From positions 1 through 60,349 of IMG/VR virus record IMGVR_UViG_3300028844_007041: a DNA stretch of 60,349 nucleotides. One strand, 5' to 3'. Both the position numbers and the translations under genes were made by a program. The notes below the pieces were generated by a model that ran no database searches, had not been told where the DNA came from, and was given only the letters and a program-made list of their open reading frames with translations. The number at the start of each line of letters is the position of its first letter. The stretch's first letter is position 1. Source of the stretch: a virus. Of the stretch, positions 37,801 through 47,437 are shown piece after piece.

Positions 37801-40800
37801 AGGATTATCAATGTTGATTTGGAAATACTCAATATCGTTTTGAAGTTTTAGTCGGCTTGTATTTCCTGTTTTGTTTGAATCAACAGTGTAGAAATAATTA
37901 TTTGCTCGAGTTTCAAGTAATGCACGTCCTGCACTAATTGAAAGATTAGTCCAATTTGTTGGTGTGAATTCAATTCGATCAACAATGTTTGTAGTTGATA
38001 TTGTCCGCTTTGATTCTTGTCCTGTTGCCAACGAAAATTGATCTTCAGCAATTGTATCTCTCAAAATAAATTCAGCAGATGAATCAGATTGATTGATCAT
38101 TTTTTGCCAGACAGTATTTGCAGTCCGGTCAATATGCTGATGTACTTTTGAATCAATAACTTGCTGAGTTAAATCAAATGTTTGTTCTTTAATGTCAAGA
38201 TTTGAAAAAGTATCAACATGATTTTGCAGATAAATGCCAACACGATGATTGATATTATCCATGTTCAAACGATAAATCTTATCTGGTCTTGCAATTTCAA
38301 ATCCAGAAATACCATTCAAGTTGTCATTGACGAATGACATTGTGTTACCATCACTATCAAGAACAAGTGAGGTGACCATTCCTGTTGGACTATGGTCTGC
38401 TTTTGTTTCAACTTTATAATCTTTTGAGCGCAACCTTGAAATTGCTGGGTTCATTGCAAGCAATTCAAAAGATGACCAACCAGGAACATTCTCACCAATT
38501 AGGTGGACATCATTTGTGTTTGATGTGACTGAGAAATATTGTTGTGATGATTCAGTCTCTTGCAGAATTCTTGACTGGTCTTTTTGAATGTGAAGTTCTG
38601 CTGTCGGTGCTGTATTTGAAACTGCAATTTTATCATGTGCATAAAGTTGATGTACGCCAACTTTTGCTGTAGGATGTCCTGTATTAACACCACCAGCTTT
38701 TCTTGAAAAGCGGAAAGAACCATATTCATGATCGTCATTGCCATTTGGAAAATAAGAAAGTTCACCACGGCTTGATGTTGTACCATGCCATTGTATCACA
38801 GAACTATAATCATTTGGTCCATAAATGATTGTTGATCTTTCACCGGTCTGAATTGTTGTTTGCTCTCCTAGATATAGGTGAACACCATTTGTTCGTGTAT
38901 TCAGAATCATTGCTGGATTGTTGTCATCAGCACTCAAGTACCAAAATGCTTTGTCCGATGCTCCATTCAAGCGTAGTAAGGTTTCTCCATGATATTCGTC
39001 TAGACCATGCTCTGGAATATTTAAAGCGGTATTAAACGATTTTCCAATATCAAATATATCACCATTGTTCACTGTACCGAGAGACCATCTTCTTTGATGT
39101 GCATCATCATTCAGGAATAGAATTGTTCCATGACGATACATCGAATCAGTTGTTGACAATTGAATCAATGGACTTTCTTCTTCAACAACAAGACCACTTC
39201 GTCCACTTGATACTAAAGTTGTGATTGTTCCCATCCGAATGAATGGTTCAATACCATCAAGTATTAAATCACTATCACCGTGAATATTACCAGAAACATC
39301 AAGTTCTTCTGCCGGATTAATTACATTAATACCTACACGATTTGGACGAACATATAAAGTATTTTCTGTAATAAGGTCTTGATCAATAATGACTTCACCT
39401 TTAACGAACAAATCTGTATTCATGGTGATGTCTGACGATAATATTTTAACTTCTGGTGCTGAATTTAAACCACCTACAGATAAATTTAATCCACTTGTTA
39501 AACTTTGCGTTGTAACCTCAAGTGTTCCGAGAGCAGTGTTTGCATCATAAACTAATTGTAAACCAGAACTTGAAATGTCATCATTCAAATCTTTTAACTG
39601 AATGGCCGAAGGTTTTGTGTAGTTATCAGAAGTGATTGAGAGAACTGGCTCATTTTGATATAATTGAAATTGTGTAGTTGGTGCAGTTGTGCCAAGACCA
39701 ACTTTGCCCATATCAGTGATAAAAATACTTTCTTTACCTTGATTGACAAGTGCTGTTTCATGACGGTTTGTCCAGAATGTTGTACCCATGAACAAGCCGG
39801 TTGTATTTTGTGTAGTTAAATCACTGAATGATTCAACTACATTTGTATATGTCCAAGGTGTTGATATCCAACCACGTGTATTTGCAATGATGTCAAGATT
39901 TGATTGTACATATCCGGGTACACCAGAGTGTCTTGCATAATTATCATCAAGGGTCAAAGAACGGAATGTTACGTTTGATGTTTTAGTGAGACTTTGATCA
40001 ACACTAAAATCATCTTCAAGACGAAGTGTAACATCTTGATATGGAATGTCGAGAGTTAATGTATGTGCTGAAGGCGCTTTAAATTGTAAATATTTGTCAT
40101 CAACATCATGTACACGGAAAAAGCCTGCTTCAACATCAGTACCTTTTTGTATAAAGATACCAGAATTTAATGGTGTATATAAATCATTTTTATTGATTAG
40201 AATATTCTTATCTTCAACAACAAGTTCACTCACTTCTAATTGTGTTCGAACACCAAGAACTGAGAGATTACCACGAACAATTAAATCTTCTTCAATATCA
40301 ACACTACCTTCAATGATTACATCTCCCGTTGCCTCAATTGCACCATTGAAAAATGTAGCACCTGTGACATCAAGTCCATCATTTGCAAAAACTTGATTGT
40401 TGAATATTGCTTGACCATTTGCAACAAGTTGGCTTCCTGGTCCAAATGACACTATACTTCCAAACGAAACTAAGTCAGTAAAGTTTGAAGGTCCTGTAGA
40501 ATCAATACCACCAACTGATATAGCACCACCAATTGTTACAGTATCACCAAATAAAACAGGGCCACCAAATGATACGTCAATGTTTGGTCCAAGTTTAAAT
40601 TCAGTATTAGTTAAAACAAAATCTGATTGAACTGTTGCAGGATCTGCATATGGGTTTGAAGTTCCCAATACCATCTCATTCATATAAATTTTGTTAACAC
40701 CTATACTACCGGCTTCATTTCGATATACTAATGTTCTTGGTGTTGACAAGGCAGAAGCTGAATTTACTTCTTTGCGAATCTCATTGTAATTAACTAACCA

Positions 40801-40896
40801 AGTTTGATAATGGTCATTTAATTCAACTTTTCTCCTTTGAGGAGGTTGCCATCCAGCACCTGGATGGTTTTGAGGTTTTACATTTAAAACTGCCAA
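34840..40896 (-). CDS. giant tail fibre with 14-residue solenoid and S74 tail, 2018 aa
   Basis: N-terminus AVLNVKPQNHPGAGWQPPQR leads into beta repeats and, near 205-250, the DLIVRGNLSVLGVRTQLEVS / ELVVEDKNILINK module shared with the 1412-residue fibre. A central region (about 400-1400) has irregular beta repeats. Residues about 1425-1712 are roughly twenty 14-residue units such as TYGPGSNTTVEGTT and VYTTDSTTTVDGDT, likely a beta solenoid. The C-terminal 110 residues are a canonical S74 chaperone: TSDGRFKTNI supplies the S-D-x-R-x-K autocleavage motif, followed by VGVIAQELESVVPEAV and VNYEKVIPLLIEVI. A long-fibre subunit is the best interpretation. Confidence 0.8.
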   Translation of the reverse strand: MAVLNVKPQNHPGAGWQPPQRRKVELNDHYQTWLVNYNEIRKEVNSASALSTPRTLVYRNEAGSIGVNKIYMNEMVLGTSNPYADPATVQSDFVLTNTEFKLGPNIDVSFGGPVLFGDTVTIGGAISVGGIDSTGPSNFTDLVSFGSIVSFGPGSQLVANGQAIFNNQVFANDGLDVTGATFFNGAIEATGDVIIEGSVDIEEDLIVRGNLSVLGVRTQLEVSELVVEDKNILINKNDLYTPLNSGIFIQKGTDVEAGFFRVHDVDDKYLQFKAPSAHTLTLDIPYQDVTLRLEDDFSVDQSLTKTSNVTFRSLTLDDNYARHSGVPGYVQSNLDIIANTRGWISTPWTYTNVVESFSDLTTQNTTGLFMGTTFWTNRHETALVNQGKESIFITDMGKVGLGTTAPTTQFQLYQNEPVLSITSDNYTKPSAIQLKDLNDDISSSGLQLVYDANTALGTLEVTTQSLTSGLNLSVGGLNSAPEVKILSSDITMNTDLFVKGEVIIDQDLITENTLYVRPNRVGINVINPAEELDVSGNIHGDSDLILDGIEPFIRMGTITTLVSSGRSGLVVEEESPLIQLSTTDSMYRHGTILFLNDDAHQRRWSLGTVNNGDIFDIGKSFNTALNIPEHGLDEYHGETLLRLNGASDKAFWYLSADDNNPAMILNTRTNGVHLYLGEQTTIQTGERSTIIYGPNDYSSVIQWHGTTSSRGELSYFPNGNDDHEYGSFRFSRKAGGVNTGHPTAKVGVHQLYAHDKIAVSNTAPTAELHIQKDQSRILQETESSQQYFSVTSNTNDVHLIGENVPGWSSFELLAMNPAISRLRSKDYKVETKADHSPTGMVTSLVLDSDGNTMSFVNDNLNGISGFEIARPDKIYRLNMDNINHRVGIYLQNHVDTFSNLDIKEQTFDLTQQVIDSKVHQHIDRTANTVWQKMINQSDSSAEFILRDTIAEDQFSLATGQESKRTISTTNIVDRIEFTPTNWTNLSISAGRALLETRANNYFYTVDSNKTGNTSRLKLQNDIEYFQINIDNPSQQSLLQLTSPGQDSILAMDDVNQFALFKIDSLSGYKDETKLDIAAGTTYNQLTTQKQNSVLTLNESAASSRYELQEDTATPTEYAYDMHLDRANQTSYSKMYSGNQVAETLLFDASMYTRFLIDGSNNYYIKKELNRSIESGYKAFSVDNRMEELNFHPAGATTKTTYKIDQANNYIYQLNLDEGVTRGNIDMSVGDQYNRYIMDIQKDDVSTISLSNKDFNNRYAVLIDAETTVSDRISVANGADYFSKTFYASIPNRKSESRISVDVEEYELVLDNANERVEQLIRRENQSAHLTMADNAGTPSTNYVFNNSNNFVYDLFLDQSVVSTTMTAGTNVLRHTNDSTTSNTSLGFNGVSYTLKHIDPSDNYLYTAWRDHIDIWVDTFFAANATFNGPYTTFNSEVVFSPTSNTNFHGPLSMHDEVWFSPTSNTLIDGETTYGPGSNTTLHGTTTYSASSSTEIHGETTYGPGSNTTVEGTTTYSSNSTTEIHGETTYGPGSNTTVDGTTTYSTNSTTEIHGETVYSPGSNTTIEGSTTYSTNSTTEINGDTTYSTTSTTNVEGDTVYGPTSTTTVDGDTTYTTNSTTTIGGDTVYTTDSTTTVDGDTTYTTNSTTTVGGDTTYTTTSVTNVQGDTVYAPGSNTVIEGTTVYGPGSHTVEEGTIIFKEGSNTEFRGNTTVYTPMYFPPGIKSDLTFHLTDSELSDNWEYPNPSNTPPTPNTKYIVWHGVDTHSKDAYIYYGALTSGTNTWGVNDSLPNSKLFINADQIDFSFNNDQNMLINTNEILVNKTVKQSHIDNLFEYRNDENKWLLKARTADEGIYWNKTNSPSYSLQSYGESTNPENIQNQIVFAGGSSAKAAIDLDTGTIRAKGDVIADGDIISFVTSDGRFKTNINNIRPQDKIKRLRGVHFTWKEDNPHGYTGDDVGVIAQELESVVPEAVRKNADGHYQVNYEKVIPLLIEVIKKQDIRQDLLEEELRTIKRHIGLL
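35760..36620 (-). repeat. 42-nt tandem repeats, about 20 copies
   Basis: In-frame repeats of 42 nt encode the 14-residue consensus T-Y-G-P-G-S-N-T-T-V-E-G-T-T in the 2018-residue fibre. Units alternate between GPGSNTTVEGTT and SNSTTEIHGET types, and later units drift to TTNSTTTVGGDT. A two-unit (84-nt) higher-order period is visible in the middle. Copy number could change by slippage or recombination without breaking the frame. Confidence 0.85.
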
Positions 40897-40907
40897 GTTA
40901 TTTCTCC

Positions 40908-43900
40908 TTAATTATCCAATGCTAGGATTCTTACATTTTCGGCGATAGGTATATCAACAAAGTTTGTACTTGTGAAACAAATTTTTATTTGAAAGTATTT
41001 AAATCTTGGATCAGGGCTGATCCGATTTGTTTCAAATTCAATCGTTTTAGCTTGATTGTTATTTGAATATTTATCAGCAATACCTGTTATACAAGGCATT
41101 CTGTTGAATGGTTGTAAAACAAAATTATTGAACGGTGCGGTGTTTTCGAGAACACGATAATATAAGAAAACGTCATTATTATTTTTTAAGATTGCATCCA
41201 TTTGAACATACAATTGCATTGCTTCGAAATCATCAGCCAAAGTTACTACTGGAGAGTAATAACGATAGTACGCACTACCACTATTTTGAGCATCAAATTC
41301 AGTTTTGATGTCAAGGTTGATCATTAATTCATTTGCAATAACTGTATTTGTAGTTGTATCAATGTATACACCAGGTATGCTTTCAAATACACCAGTTGTT
41401 GAATTAGCTTTTTGTGCTGTAATATCAAAGTCAGGTGTGTACATCAAGAAATTTGGATCACTATAGTAATTTACAATCTGACCTACTGAATCAATATCAA
41501 GTTTACAGATACCACCAGGATATATGTTTGGTATTGGATCTTGTTCAAGTGTAATCTGGACAAGGTTGGCATCAAAGCCACTTCTTAAACCACTAACTGT
41601 TGCCGCAGATAACTTGCCTGAATTAATATTATGTTGAATAGTTGTTAAAGAAAGCCGCTCAAGGTCAATCACTGGACTATATCTTACATCATTTGATCGT
41701 ATCTTACAAATTAATTCATAGTCATTTGCAGAAAATACTTTTCTTTTTTCAAGCAAGGTCGTTACATTTGGCTTTGCTTTTTTGTATAGAACATCTAGAA
41801 CTGATGTATCATGATTTCTTGCTTTCCATTCAAAATCGGTATAGGTATCTGTGAGTTTAAGTGAATTATAATTCAATCGATAACGGTCAACAAAATGATT
41901 AAAGTTATTATCATCGATGTATAATTTAATTTGTTTTTCTGAAGTATCAAATTGTGCGCAGAAAATTCGACATTGAAAAACTTCTGAACCATTACCAGTT
42001 TGTTGAAGTGCTGGTATGCAACTATCAACAAGAATATTATTTGTACCATTATTTGTATACACTTCAACATTTGATTCACTTCGTATTACTAATGAGTATT
42101 CAGAATTTGATGCAATGAAAACAGGTACTGGAAAGTCAATTAGATATTCATCATCAAAACCTGAATCTAATGTAAACACTTGCTCACTGAAAGGTAAAAC
42201 AAGTGATGGTGAAAGATTATCATTTACCATTGGTTGAATTGTAAAGATTACTTTCTCTGCATTTGGACTATTATTTTTCATTCTCACTGATATACGAGAA
42301 ATGAAACAAGAGTCATCAAAAATAAATGGTTGATGAAGTGGATTTTTAATCCTTGTTGTGCTATTGATAATAAAAGTTTTATCATCAATATATTCATTTT
42401 CATCATTTGAAAATAGTTTTCTTTGTACCGGTCTTACAGATTGAGAGAAACTTGTTTTAGTTTCAAGCAGTCCTGCAATAGGAAAACGATTTGTTGCTAC
42501 TGTATATTTTGCACCAGCTTTTCGTCTTACCTGAACTTCAAGTGAAGTATTTGTGGCATAGTCACCATCATTAATCGTGATGTCTCCACACATGTTCGAT
42601 CGGTTATCAAGATACAACGAAGAGAATGTATGCTCTTGTACAACTGTACCAACAAAGTTTGTAATATTTTGATTAACTTGAAATAGTTCTTCTGTAATAT
42701 TTGTAATGTATAGCCAGTAATAATCTTTACCCAGAACTGTTTGATCAAATTGAATATCACGAATTGTACCATATGCTGTGCCCAATGCACCGAGGGGCTG
42801 AATTAGTTCATAGTTCAAATACTTATGAACAAAATCTGCTTTCGGTGTTGTGCCTGAAGATTCAAAGTATAATCGTTGTCCTTGATTGAATCCAACTGGT
42901 GATCCATTGATGAAGACTTGATACTCTTCAATATCATATCTGAGCATCTTTAAAACAAAGCCAATACGAAGTTCACGATTTTTCAATGACAAAGTAGTAT
43001 TGATTTTTTTATCACCTATAATTTTTTCAATATTGTTTTTGTTGTTCACCATCTGTCCTGTTTTCTGAGACAGAGTGGCGTTTTGAATTGCATATGGATT
43101 CTCATCAATATCAACACCAGACCAATATTGTTCCCATATATTCCATTGTGTATTGAATCCTTGTGTTCCTATTTTTTTCCAATTTTTATATTGATTGTCT
43201 TCATTAAGTAAAACACTTGGAATTGTTGATTGACTGTACCAAGTATCGCTAAATGGATGAAGTGTTAATTGACCATTAATTAAATTAATTTGAGTTGATT
43301 TGCGAGTTACTTGTCCTGGTAAAACTGTATTTGTTTTTTGAACATGTCCAGTGATTGGCAAAGTGATGATATTATTCCTCACTCTTGGATATGAAGAATT
43401 GATTACAGCAGATGTTGATGGTGCAAGCAATGTGTTATGTGAATAAAATGAAGGATATAACTTCATATTTTTCATATCAATGGATGCACTGAATCCTGGT
43501 TGGTCAACATCAGCAATTGCAAAACCTGCAAACATATCAACAATCAAACCATTCATGTGTCTTTCATCACCAGCAGAATCAGTAATATTTGTTTGTAATG
43601 CTTGTAATTCAAGAGCATTCAATTGAACAATGTCTTCAAGATTTTCAATTCTCTTTTGTAATTTTGAAATATCTTTCATTGTATAATTACGATTATCAAT
43701 CATCTTATAAGTGACATCATCAAATCGGAATGTATACGCCGGCATTGTTAGATTATACAACTTAATATTAAAATCAGATGCTTCATAATCAACTTCGTTT
43801 TCATAGGTGAGTTCAATATCAGAAGAACCATTACCATCAATTGAAATTACTTTCTCTTCATTTTTGTAATAAGTATAATCATAATAAACTGTACTGATTA

Positions 43901-46900
43901 CTGCCTGTTCTTGCTGAAAGGCATAAAGCTCACCTTTTGGTCTTCTTAATGGTCGGAAATCAATTACGTTTCTTAGTGGAAATTTCTTACGAATAGGATC
44001 TACATACGTTGGTATTGCTCGATAATGTACATCAACATAACTATCTACAGTTGCATAATGTCCTGTTGATGATTTGAAATAATCGTATTCAATTTCAAAA
44101 TAATAAAATGCATTTGTTGAATTGATATTGACAATATCTGGCATTGTCATATAAGGTTTTAGTTTAATTCTACCATAATCATAATGAGTTTCTTTTTGTC
44201 CATTGTCAAGATAAAAATAATCTGTTAGATCAACAAGAGGTGCTGTTTTACCAATACCTACCATAATCTTACGAATTCGATATAAATCACTATGCATCAA
44301 TTCGAATTCAAAAGGAGATGCAGCATAGTAACGATTGTCATCACTAATGATCATCTTTGTTGCAACATCAACTGATACGGTAAACTTATCAGTAAAGTTT
44401 GTCAAATCTTTTGTTTTTGGTGCTGGTATGTTTACTGGTATACTTGCATGAACTATAAAATTATCATTCGTTACAAACGTATCCAAGAAATTTATTGTCA
44501 TGATATGTCCGGCGATATTTGCACTTGAAATTGGTACGTTCTCACCTTTATAGTACATAATATTGCCAGTGTTCAAAGTATCATAGATTGTATCAGCGGC
44601 AAATACTTTTACATCTGAATTTGGAATGTTGTAGTTTTCTTGGTACTTAACTCCAATATTTTGAGACAACGTATTTGTGTTGCCTGCAGAAACCAACCAA
44701 GATTCTTGGTAAAATAACTTATAGTCTGTAACATTTATATTTTTGATTTCACCTTCACCATCATTTATAATTGGTATAAATTTCTTTTGTGTTTGATTTG
44801 GTGTACGAATTTCAGGTTCATCAAATGCATTCTTTTTAATATTACCCCAATATTCAAGACCATTTATATAATTTGATTTGACGATTGAATTTATATTTTT
44901 AGTATTATATTTTAATTCAACAACATCTAAACCATAAAAGTTAATTGGGTTTGTAATTGAAACATCATCTAATATAAATTCTTGTGTTGCTCCAATGTAC
45001 TGACGAATTCGCCATTGCTGTCCATTGTTTACAATGTACATTCCAGTATATGCATCATCTGAGAAACTTAAATCAAGTGAATATGAAATGAAAGAATTTG
45101 GTCCTGTAAAACTTGCGACTAAAAAATGAAATGGTTGAATAAGTTTATAGTGAGAAAAATGAAACATTTCTGGTTGAACTACATCAACATAGTTTACACG
45201 GCAAGTACCAATTCTTGTTGATTCATATTGTCTGTCATAAAATTCATGATATGAAGGTTTCTGAATTGTAAATGTATTTGTTGAATCAAGTAAAGGTGAA
45301 TAAGTGTGTACTTCCATATATGTACTTAAAGGTTGCACATCGCTCACCTTAGCTACAAATTTTTCTTGAGTTATTTCATCTTGAATTACAACCATTTCAT
45401 TATTCGCAAAATGAGTATCAAACGTTCCTATTGATGTTTGAAATACTACATCTGGATTTCCTTGATAAGATAACATTAAATTTGACATGACTTCTGAAGC
45501 ATAGTTTTCTGCCATATCACGTCCAAAAGGTGTAGTCACAATATAATCAATTGAACTTAATGTATAAGAACCTGTTGCACCATTACTGAGATTTGAAATC
45601 GTGTATGTTCCTGTTGCAGGAATACCAATTGAATTATTTTTTGTTTGTGATATTAACCGATATCTTGTATCTCCATCTGTACTTTCAAAAATTGCTCCAT
45701 TTGTATCGATCTGAATTCTCTCACCTTGTGCAATAGGTAATGGTACTGAAAAATTGCCAGCTTGAGTTATGACCAAATCATATAAACTTGAGTTTTTTGT
45801 ACAGTGTAAATCAACTTCTTCAATTTGATCAAATTTAAGAGAAAACTTTGTGTGTGCGAAATCAGACAATTCAAAATAATGTTGATTAGGATGAATTGAA
45901 CTATCAGTTTCAATAGTATTTCTTGCTTTGATATCCTCAAGCCGAGTATTGAAAGTTGTTTCAAAACGATAACCTTTTACATATGCTTTACCTTCAGATA
46001 GAATATAATTCAATTTATTTTCATCACGAAGTTCAATATAGTTACCAATCTTTGCTGCTGTGAGCAATTGAGGTTTATTTCGATCTAAGAATTGATCGTA
46101 ATGAATATCACTTACTTTTATTCTTGTATCTGATTCAATTTCAGTAATAAGTAATAAACGATTATAATTGATTTCAGTATCAAACATCAAGTAATTCTCA
46201 ACTTGCAATGACCGGTAATTTGTATCTTCACCTTCAATTGTATATGTTGTTACATCACCAGTAATTTGAAATTGAGATAAAAAATGTTTACCTTCTAAAG
46301 GTAGGTCTGAACGTACTTCAAGTTTAAACGGATCAACAACAAAGTTACCATTGATTTCATATGTTCGACGAGCAAGCGTATCACCCAGAACACTATAAAA
46401 AGGATACTTCACACGATAAACAATTTTACCTTCACTATATTTTAAAAGAGGAACAAATTTCCAATCCTTTTCTTGTTGTACATAATCAATCTCATGTGAT
46501 TTAAGTCTTAGCTGAAGTATTAAACGGTCAGCACCAGGAGTATTATCGTTTACTGAGAATTGAGATGGATCATATAATTGTTCACCAAACTCTCGATCAT
46601 GGACATCTACAATCTTCCAAAACAATTCAACACCAACCTCAACACTCATTCGTGTTACATCATCAATTGCAAAGATATATTTTTGTTCTACAATGTTGGT
46701 GAAATACCCCGAGATGTAAAATGTATTATTTTTGATATGAGCATACAAACCATTCTTTGATTGTTTTGTTTTGAGTATGCCAATCTTTTCAATATTTGAA
46801 CCAGAAATATTTTGTACAAAAACAGCAACATCACCAACTGCGGTAATGGGATATTCAATAAGACCATCTGTAAACTCAACACCAAGTAATGTTCTTTGAA

Positions 46901-47315
46901 TTATGCCGTCCTTTATTTCAGCACTTTTTATTGATACAAATTTCGCTTTTTGAATTTGATCGCCAGTTGTTTGATCTACAAATACAATAACATCTGTTTC
47001 TGAAACATTTGGAGTTTCATTTGCATATTCATCAAGTTCAAATAATCGACAGTCATAAGTATCAATTCCACCAGAAGAAGTTACAATTGAACCATCTTTG
47101 AATGTATGATTTCCAAATCTACGAATTTGTTCTTGTAATATATCTTGAAGTTCAATAAGTTCAACAGATTGGAGAGGATACCCGGGCTTGAATAGAATTT
47201 TTGAGAATACTTTGGAATCAAATTTTTTAAAGTAAGGACTGTTTGATATTTGACTGAGCAATGTTTTGGAAACACCAAACTCTTCAACTAGAGGTACTTG
47301 TGAGTTGTTAGACAT
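40908..47315 (-). CDS. very large DUF4815-type tail/baseplate structural protein, 2135 aa
   Basis: The N-terminus matches the DUF4815 family of large phage structural proteins: FKPGYPLQSVELIELQDILQ, then QIRRFGNHTFKDGSIVTSSG. The family appears in many T4-like phages of aquatic bacteria, where I believe it is associated with the tail. The rest is beta-rich with a helical segment near 1210-1240 (DISKLQKRIENLEDIVQLNA) that looks like a coiled coil. It heads the long leftward block and has an exact TATAAATA 51 nt upstream of its ATG, so it is probably made late and in quantity. Exact location in the virion is not certain. Confidence 0.75.
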   Translation of the reverse strand: MSNNSQVPLVEEFGVSKTLLSQISNSPYFKKFDSKVFSKILFKPGYPLQSVELIELQDILQEQIRRFGNHTFKDGSIVTSSGGIDTYDCRLFELDEYANETPNVSETDVIVFVDQTTGDQIQKAKFVSIKSAEIKDGIIQRTLLGVEFTDGLIEYPITAVGDVAVFVQNISGSNIEKIGILKTKQSKNGLYAHIKNNTFYISGYFTNIVEQKYIFAIDDVTRMSVEVGVELFWKIVDVHDREFGEQLYDPSQFSVNDNTPGADRLILQLRLKSHEIDYVQQEKDWKFVPLLKYSEGKIVYRVKYPFYSVLGDTLARRTYEINGNFVVDPFKLEVRSDLPLEGKHFLSQFQITGDVTTYTIEGEDTNYRSLQVENYLMFDTEINYNRLLLITEIESDTRIKVSDIHYDQFLDRNKPQLLTAAKIGNYIELRDENKLNYILSEGKAYVKGYRFETTFNTRLEDIKARNTIETDSSIHPNQHYFELSDFAHTKFSLKFDQIEEVDLHCTKNSSLYDLVITQAGNFSVPLPIAQGERIQIDTNGAIFESTDGDTRYRLISQTKNNSIGIPATGTYTISNLSNGATGSYTLSSIDYIVTTPFGRDMAENYASEVMSNLMLSYQGNPDVVFQTSIGTFDTHFANNEMVVIQDEITQEKFVAKVSDVQPLSTYMEVHTYSPLLDSTNTFTIQKPSYHEFYDRQYESTRIGTCRVNYVDVVQPEMFHFSHYKLIQPFHFLVASFTGPNSFISYSLDLSFSDDAYTGMYIVNNGQQWRIRQYIGATQEFILDDVSITNPINFYGLDVVELKYNTKNINSIVKSNYINGLEYWGNIKKNAFDEPEIRTPNQTQKKFIPIINDGEGEIKNINVTDYKLFYQESWLVSAGNTNTLSQNIGVKYQENYNIPNSDVKVFAADTIYDTLNTGNIMYYKGENVPISSANIAGHIMTINFLDTFVTNDNFIVHASIPVNIPAPKTKDLTNFTDKFTVSVDVATKMIISDDNRYYAASPFEFELMHSDLYRIRKIMVGIGKTAPLVDLTDYFYLDNGQKETHYDYGRIKLKPYMTMPDIVNINSTNAFYYFEIEYDYFKSSTGHYATVDSYVDVHYRAIPTYVDPIRKKFPLRNVIDFRPLRRPKGELYAFQQEQAVISTVYYDYTYYKNEEKVISIDGNGSSDIELTYENEVDYEASDFNIKLYNLTMPAYTFRFDDVTYKMIDNRNYTMKDISKLQKRIENLEDIVQLNALELQALQTNITDSAGDERHMNGLIVDMFAGFAIADVDQPGFSASIDMKNMKLYPSFYSHNTLLAPSTSAVINSSYPRVRNNIITLPITGHVQKTNTVLPGQVTRKSTQINLINGQLTLHPFSDTWYSQSTIPSVLLNEDNQYKNWKKIGTQGFNTQWNIWEQYWSGVDIDENPYAIQNATLSQKTGQMVNNKNNIEKIIGDKKINTTLSLKNRELRIGFVLKMLRYDIEEYQVFINGSPVGFNQGQRLYFESSGTTPKADFVHKYLNYELIQPLGALGTAYGTIRDIQFDQTVLGKDYYWLYITNITEELFQVNQNITNFVGTVVQEHTFSSLYLDNRSNMCGDITINDGDYATNTSLEVQVRRKAGAKYTVATNRFPIAGLLETKTSFSQSVRPVQRKLFSNDENEYIDDKTFIINSTTRIKNPLHQPFIFDDSCFISRISVRMKNNSPNAEKVIFTIQPMVNDNLSPSLVLPFSEQVFTLDSGFDDEYLIDFPVPVFIASNSEYSLVIRSESNVEVYTNNGTNNILVDSCIPALQQTGNGSEVFQCRIFCAQFDTSEKQIKLYIDDNNFNHFVDRYRLNYNSLKLTDTYTDFEWKARNHDTSVLDVLYKKAKPNVTTLLEKRKVFSANDYELICKIRSNDVRYSPVIDLERLSLTTIQHNINSGKLSAATVSGLRSGFDANLVQITLEQDPIPNIYPGGICKLDIDSVGQIVNYYSDPNFLMYTPDFDITAQKANSTTGVFESIPGVYIDTTTNTVIANELMINLDIKTEFDAQNSGSAYYRYYSPVVTLADDFEAMQLYVQMDAILKNNNDVFLYYRVLENTAPFNNFVLQPFNRMPCITGIADKYSNNNQAKTIEFETNRISPDPRFKYFQIKICFTSTNFVDIPIAENVRILALDN

Positions 47316-47365
47316 TTAATTATCCTTTTTTTCAACAACATGAAATTGTTTTAAATATACTATTT

Positions 47366-47373
47366 TATTTATA
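47366..47373 (-). promoter_or_regulatory. T4-type late promoter TATAAATA (leftward)
   Basis: Exact match to the T4 late consensus, reading leftward in the 122-nt intergenic gap and ending about 51 nt upstream of the DUF4815 gene. It is the only evident promoter for the long tail block. In T4 such elements are read by gp55 sigma with the sliding clamp. Confidence 0.7.
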
Positions 47374-47390
47374 TCTACAGTTTTCCAAAA

Positions 47391-47398
47391 TATAAATA
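47391..47398 (+). promoter_or_regulatory. T4-type late promoter TATAAATA (rightward)
   Basis: Exact late-consensus match facing gp13, 39 nt upstream of the chosen ATG at 47438. It lies 17 nt from the oppositely facing copy, making a compact divergent late promoter pair. Its position argues against the GTG at 47405 as the gp13 start, because that would be almost leaderless. Confidence 0.7.
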
Positions 47399-47437
47399 TT
47401 ATATGTGGATTCCAAAAACTTATACAAAAATATTCAT

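Noticed and set aside
47405-47407. GTG as gp13 start
   Set aside because: It lies about 7 nt after the TATAAATA motif, and the extra 11 residues have no T4 counterpart; ATG 47438 aligns with T4 gp13.
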